Positions 6,027-8,167 of a stretch of DNA of 8,167 nucleotides are shown piece after piece. The position numbers and the translations under genes are program-made. The stretch lies in contig JAKJGD010000069.1 in the NCBI GenBank assembly GCA_022704585.1, positions 1 to 8,167 on the forward strand. Direction: 5' to 3'. The notes beneath the pieces were generated by a model. That model was not told the DNA's origin. It was given only the letters and a program-made list of their open reading frames with translations, and made no database searches. Source of the DNA: Spirochaetota bacterium (GTDB taxonomy: Bacteria; Spirochaetota; UBA4802; UBA5550). Each line of letters opens with the position of its first letter. Position 1 is the stretch's first letter.

Positions 6027-6671
6027 TTATCCTTTTATCCCGTCAAGAGGGTTTTGGCCGTTCCACGATGAATATTTTCGGTCCAGGGCGAACCGGCAGG
6101 GCGGGACCTGCACGGGAACGCCCTCCACGCCCAGGCAGGAGTCAGCCATCCAGTCTGGCGGAGGCCCCTCCTTGATCAACACCAGGAAAAGGAGGAGGTC
6201 CTGGTAATCAATCGATCCGAGCCGGTCCTCGACCCCAACCTTTGCGAACAAGGCCTCTCCGCCGCGGATGATGCCGCCGCCGACAGGTTCAGCGCCTGAC
6301 GCCCTGTTCCGCACCACCTTGCAGTTGAGGTATGCGGTTTCTTTTCTGAACCCGGAAAGACGTATCCCCGCGTATGCGTCCTCACCGACCCGGAACCCCA
6401 TCCAGACCCGGTCATTGGCCGAATTGATCCTGAAGCGTCCTGCCTGCTGGAAGCTGTTCTCCTTGATCTCCTCTCCGGGCTCGGCAGGCCGCCGGTCGTC
6501 TTTCGAATAATAAAACAACGTGGTCAGGACGCTTTCCTCGCTCCTGTCCCTGGCATACCAGACGCCGCAGTAGGAATATTCGTTTCTGAGCGCACGCATG
6601 TCCAGGTAGAGGATGTCCCCTTTGGACTCGCCGAGTACGGCCGGTATGACTTTTATGGTCTCTTCAAACAT
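6027..6671 (-). CDS. Uncharacterised soluble protein coupled to the AMMECR1-domain gene
   Basis: I do not recognise this 214-residue protein. It has no signal peptide or membrane helix. The sequence suggests alternating strands (for example DILYLDMRALRNEYSYCGVWY, split here as about 19-30 and 31-39; TTLFYY; DRVWMGFRV; YAGIRLSGF; AYLNCKVV), a helical DYQDLLLFLVLIKEG segment near 155-169, and an irregular Pro-rich C-terminus. Four cysteines at about 35, 117, 179 and 192 are spread out and do not form an obvious metal motif. The ATG at 6669-6671 is preferred: GGTGA (plus-strand 6677-6681) lies 5 bases upstream. A GTG at 6678-6680 overlaps the amrA stop but has its AGGAG only 2 bases away. The five-base gap to amrA implies co-translation and a shared function or condition. 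Confidence 0.7.
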   Translation of the reverse strand: MFEETIKVIPAVLGESKGDILYLDMRALRNEYSYCGVWYARDRSEESVLTTLFYYSKDDRRPAEPGEEIKENSFQQAGRFRINSANDRVWMGFRVGEDAYAGIRLSGFRKETAYLNCKVVRNRASGAEPVGGGIIRGGEALFAKVGVEDRLGSIDYQDLLLFLVLIKEGPPPDWMADSCLGVEGVPVQVPPCRFALDRKYSSWNGQNPLDGIKG

Positions 6672-6676
6672 GGCTA

Positions 6677-7249
6677 TCACCGCTCCTGTCCCGCACGCTC
6701 TTTTTCGCCGAATACCTGTGCAGAGAATTTCTCGATCTTCGTCCCCTTCTCACGCCATGCCGCAGGGGAAAGCCCGGCCTTGAAGCAGGTCTGCTGAAGG
6801 AAGGTTTCGAGGTCCCACCCCTGCTCCGTCGGGACCTGGGGGAGGAGAAGTCCCGAATTGAAGCCCCTCGATATTATCAGGCCGTCCCGTCCCACCACGA
6901 TCTCTTTCACATCAGTGACCGGCTCGATGGGCGAGAGCACTGATATCTCGATATCGATCGCGTTGTATTCTTCGGCGCGGAGCGACGGGAAGCGCGGGTC
7001 CTTGAAGGCGGACGCCCGGGCCATATCAATAATCGTTTCCGGAATCGGTTTCACCCCCTGGATGTACCCGATGCACCCGCGCAGGCGTCCGCGCAGGTGA
7101 AGCGTGACAAACGCACCGCACTTGTTTTTGTAAATGTCATCGCTCAAGTCCGGATTTTCCCGTACGCCCGGGATTTTGAGCGATTCTGCGATGGTATTCC
7201 GTGCGAGCAGGAGCATCGCTTCCTGCTGTGTCCTGTTCAGCTCGATCAT
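6677..7249 (-). CDS. amrA: AMMECR1-domain protein (AmmeMemoRadiSam system protein A-like)
   Basis: The 190-residue protein is an AMMECR1 domain from end to end. It has the family's hallmark LRGCIG at 56-61 with Cys59 inside FVTLHLRGRLRGCIGYIQG, then DPRFPSL (84-90), IDIEISVLSP (98-107), and GRDGLII...GLLLPQVPTEQGWD (120-146), followed by FLQQTCFKAGL with Cys155. The biochemical role is unsettled. In many bacteria and archaea the gene sits with a MEMO1-like gene (amrB) and a radical SAM gene (amrC), but neither is in this window. The ATG at 7247-7249 has GGGAAGG upstream at a spacing of 7. A promoter lies at 7300-7328. The next gene starts five bases after the stop. The C-terminal tail (EKERAGQER) is charged and probably disordered. 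Confidence 0.93.
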   Translation of the reverse strand: MIELNRTQQEAMLLLARNTIAESLKIPGVRENPDLSDDIYKNKCGAFVTLHLRGRLRGCIGYIQGVKPIPETIIDMARASAFKDPRFPSLRAEEYNAIDIEISVLSPIEPVTDVKEIVVGRDGLIISRGFNSGLLLPQVPTEQGWDLETFLQQTCFKAGLSPAAWREKGTKIEKFSAQVFGEKERAGQER

Positions 7250-7299
7250 GTCGGCACCTTCCCGGAATAATAATAGGGCGAGATCGTCCGTGTGTTTGC

Positions 7300-7328
7300 A
7301 TTCTTGTCGATTACGTGCAGCATGTCAA
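7300..7328 (-). promoter_or_regulatory. Sigma-70-type promoter for the amrA-like gene
   Basis: Minus-strand TTGACA (plus-strand 7323-7328, 6 of 6), a 17-base spacer, and AAGAAT (7300-7305, 4 of 6). It would give a leader of roughly 45 bases before the ATG at 7249. It may serve the whole minus-strand block down to lolD, since no clear promoter or strong terminator is seen between the unknown gene and the lipoprotein. Confidence 0.6.
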
Positions 7329-7350
7329 TTAGAAACCGGTATTTGCACGT
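7313..7350. repeat. Inverted repeat overlapping the amrA promoter, possible operator
   Basis: The arms are ACGTGCA at 7313-7319 and TGCACGT at 7344-7350, perfect over 7 bases, extending imperfectly to ATTACGTGCA/TGCACGTTAAT. Arm centres are 31 bases apart, close to three helical turns, so both arms face the same side of the DNA. The left arm lies in the spacer of the amrA promoter and the -35 box is between the arms. A dimeric regulator could bind here; no regulator can be named. Confidence 0.4.
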
Positions 7351-7364
7351 TAATAGAAAAAGCA

Positions 7365-7392
7365 TTGATTTTTAGCTGTTATGAATGATAAT
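7365..7392 (+). promoter_or_regulatory. Candidate sigma-70-type promoter for the secreted putative cysteine hydrolase
   Basis: TTGATT at 7365-7370 (4 of 6), a 16-base spacer, and GATAAT at 7387-7392 (5 of 6). Transcription would begin near 7399, about 55 bases before the ATG at 7454. It is divergent from the amrA promoter, which shares the same 204-base intergenic region (7250-7453). No RNA gene or small ORF of note is seen there. Confidence 0.55.
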
Positions 7393-7453
7393 AAGCCATT
7401 CCACCGTGCTATCTGCTCAAACGGCGGGTTTTCATCTCGGGAGATATAGAGCC

Positions 7454-8167
7454 ATGTCACCTTCAGCAATCCGATCCATGTCCGCCCTGTTGGCCCTGTC
7501 AGCATGGGTTTTTGTTGCGATGCCGGCATGTAACACCAGTACGAAAAATATCGCCGGGCCGCCGGCTATTGTCACTTATTACGCTGATGCGGATGGTGCT
7601 TTCGTCCTGACGCCGCCGCCGGCGGCGACTGGCCTCATTCTGCGGCTGGCCGGTACCAGCTCCTTTCCCGAGATTCAGATTTCCGCAAAAAACAGAAGCG
7701 TGGCCAATCCGGTACGCCAGGCGGTATACCGGACGACGGGAAAGCAGGCGTTCGACGTATCCTATCTGTTGAAAGATGGCCCGGGCGATTACGAACTGAC
7801 CCTGTACGGAAAACGGACCGTCGGCGGCCTCGAGCTTCGAGGACTCTGCTCCTTCAGGGTAACATCAGTCGGGGACATATCAAAGAAAGCCGGGCTCCCG
7901 GACATCAACGGCCGGATTCTCTCCTTCGTGAACTCAGTAATGGGCACCACGGTCGGGCGCGGTGAATGCTGGGACCTTGCGCAGGAAGCGCTCGATGCAG
8001 CAGGCGCTGACTGGAGCCGCCCCTTTAATTTTGGAACGCTCCTCGACCCGGCTCAGGACCGGATCAGGCCCGGTGACATCATTCAGTTCAAAACGGTAAA
8101 AATAGTCGAGGTATTTCCTGACGGCGGCATGAGATGGGAGGTCCTTGGGGCGCCGGATCACACCGCG
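7454..8167 (+). CDS. Predicted exported lipoprotein with a putative NlpC/P60- or CHAP-like cysteine hydrolase domain (3' end outside window)
   Basis: The frame is open from the ATG at 7454 to the window's end, 238 residues. A signal sequence (about 1-25) ends at MPAC, so Cys26 may be lipidated; the lipobox is loose (Met at -3, Pro at -2), so plain secretion is also possible. Residues about 37-137 look like a beta-sandwich (alternating strands, for example GDYELTLYGKRT). Residues about 150-238 hold GRGECWDLAQEAL with Cys172, then RPGDIIQF (205-212), and DHTA with His236 at the very edge. The order Cys, PGDI-F, His is that of NlpC/P60 and CHAP papain-like hydrolases, which often cut peptidoglycan peptides. 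The segment IxPGDxxQF before a strand and the His is characteristic. The remaining catalytic residue would lie beyond the edge. GGGAG at 7439-7443 is the ribosome site, 10 bases upstream. Confidence 0.75.
   Translation, partial: MSPSAIRSMSALLALSAWVFVAMPACNTSTKNIAGPPAIVTYYADADGAFVLTPPPAATGLILRLAGTSSFPEIQISAKNRSVANPVRQAVYRTTGKQAFDVSYLLKDGPGDYELTLYGKRTVGGLELRGLCSFRVTSVGDISKKAGLPDINGRILSFVNSVMGTTVGRGECWDLAQEALDAAGADWSRPFNFGTLLDPAQDRIRPGDIIQFKTVKIVEVFPDGGMRWEVLGAPDHTA

Noticed and set aside
7934..8161. 75-residue minus-strand open frame at the right edge
   Set aside because: It is antisense to the putative hydrolase, which carries a signal sequence and active-site-like motifs in a continuous frame.

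Overview
The window looks like chromosomal DNA of a spirochete, most probably an uncultured or GC-richer relative of the Leptospirales. The FlgK N-terminus resembles Leptospira FlgK as I remember it. Two predicted lipoproteins carry the loose lipoboxes typical of spirochetes. The PilZ-type protein resembles a family I associate with Leptospira (DUF1577). Base composition is about half G+C, above Leptospira itself. This placement is from memory of protein families, not from a search. I see no mobile element, CRISPR array, rRNA or tRNA gene.

Left part (1-1605, minus strand): the end of a flagellar operon, flgN followed by flgK. FlgN is the export chaperone of the hook-filament junction protein FlgK. 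flgK runs off the left edge, leaving 364 N-terminal residues. A 287-base AT-rich divergent intergenic region (1606-1892) separates it from a small single-span membrane protein on the plus strand (1893-2213). That gene converges on a PilZ-type protein on the minus strand (2215-3315) with one base between the two stop codons. The PilZ-type protein has its own near-consensus promoter (3388-3416). It seems to consist of a YcgR-N-like domain ending in RxxxR, a GAF-like segment, and a C-terminal PilZ-like barrel with DxSxxG.

Middle part (3437-5944, minus strand): a compact lipoprotein-trafficking operon, in transcription order a small lipoprotein, a LolC/E-family permease and the LolD ATPase. With a single permease gene, the transporter is probably LolD2 with a permease homodimer. 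It would release lipoproteins from the inner membrane for transport to the outer membrane.

Right part: an AMMECR1-domain protein (amrA-like, 6677-7249) followed five bases later by an unrecognised cysteine-containing soluble protein (6027-6671), both on the minus strand. They are 82 bases upstream of the Lol operon and may be transcribed with it. The intergenic region 7250-7453 holds divergent sigma-70-type promoters and an inverted repeat overlapping the amrA promoter. On the plus strand, a secreted or lipid-anchored protein starts at 7454 and runs off the right edge. It has a beta-type N-terminal part and a Cys...His segment resembling NlpC/P60 or CHAP cysteine hydrolases.

The points most worth a second look are the split PilZ architecture, the putative cysteine hydrolase with its GxGECWDLA-type motif, the amrA-unknown gene pair, and the EF-hand-like loop in FlgK.
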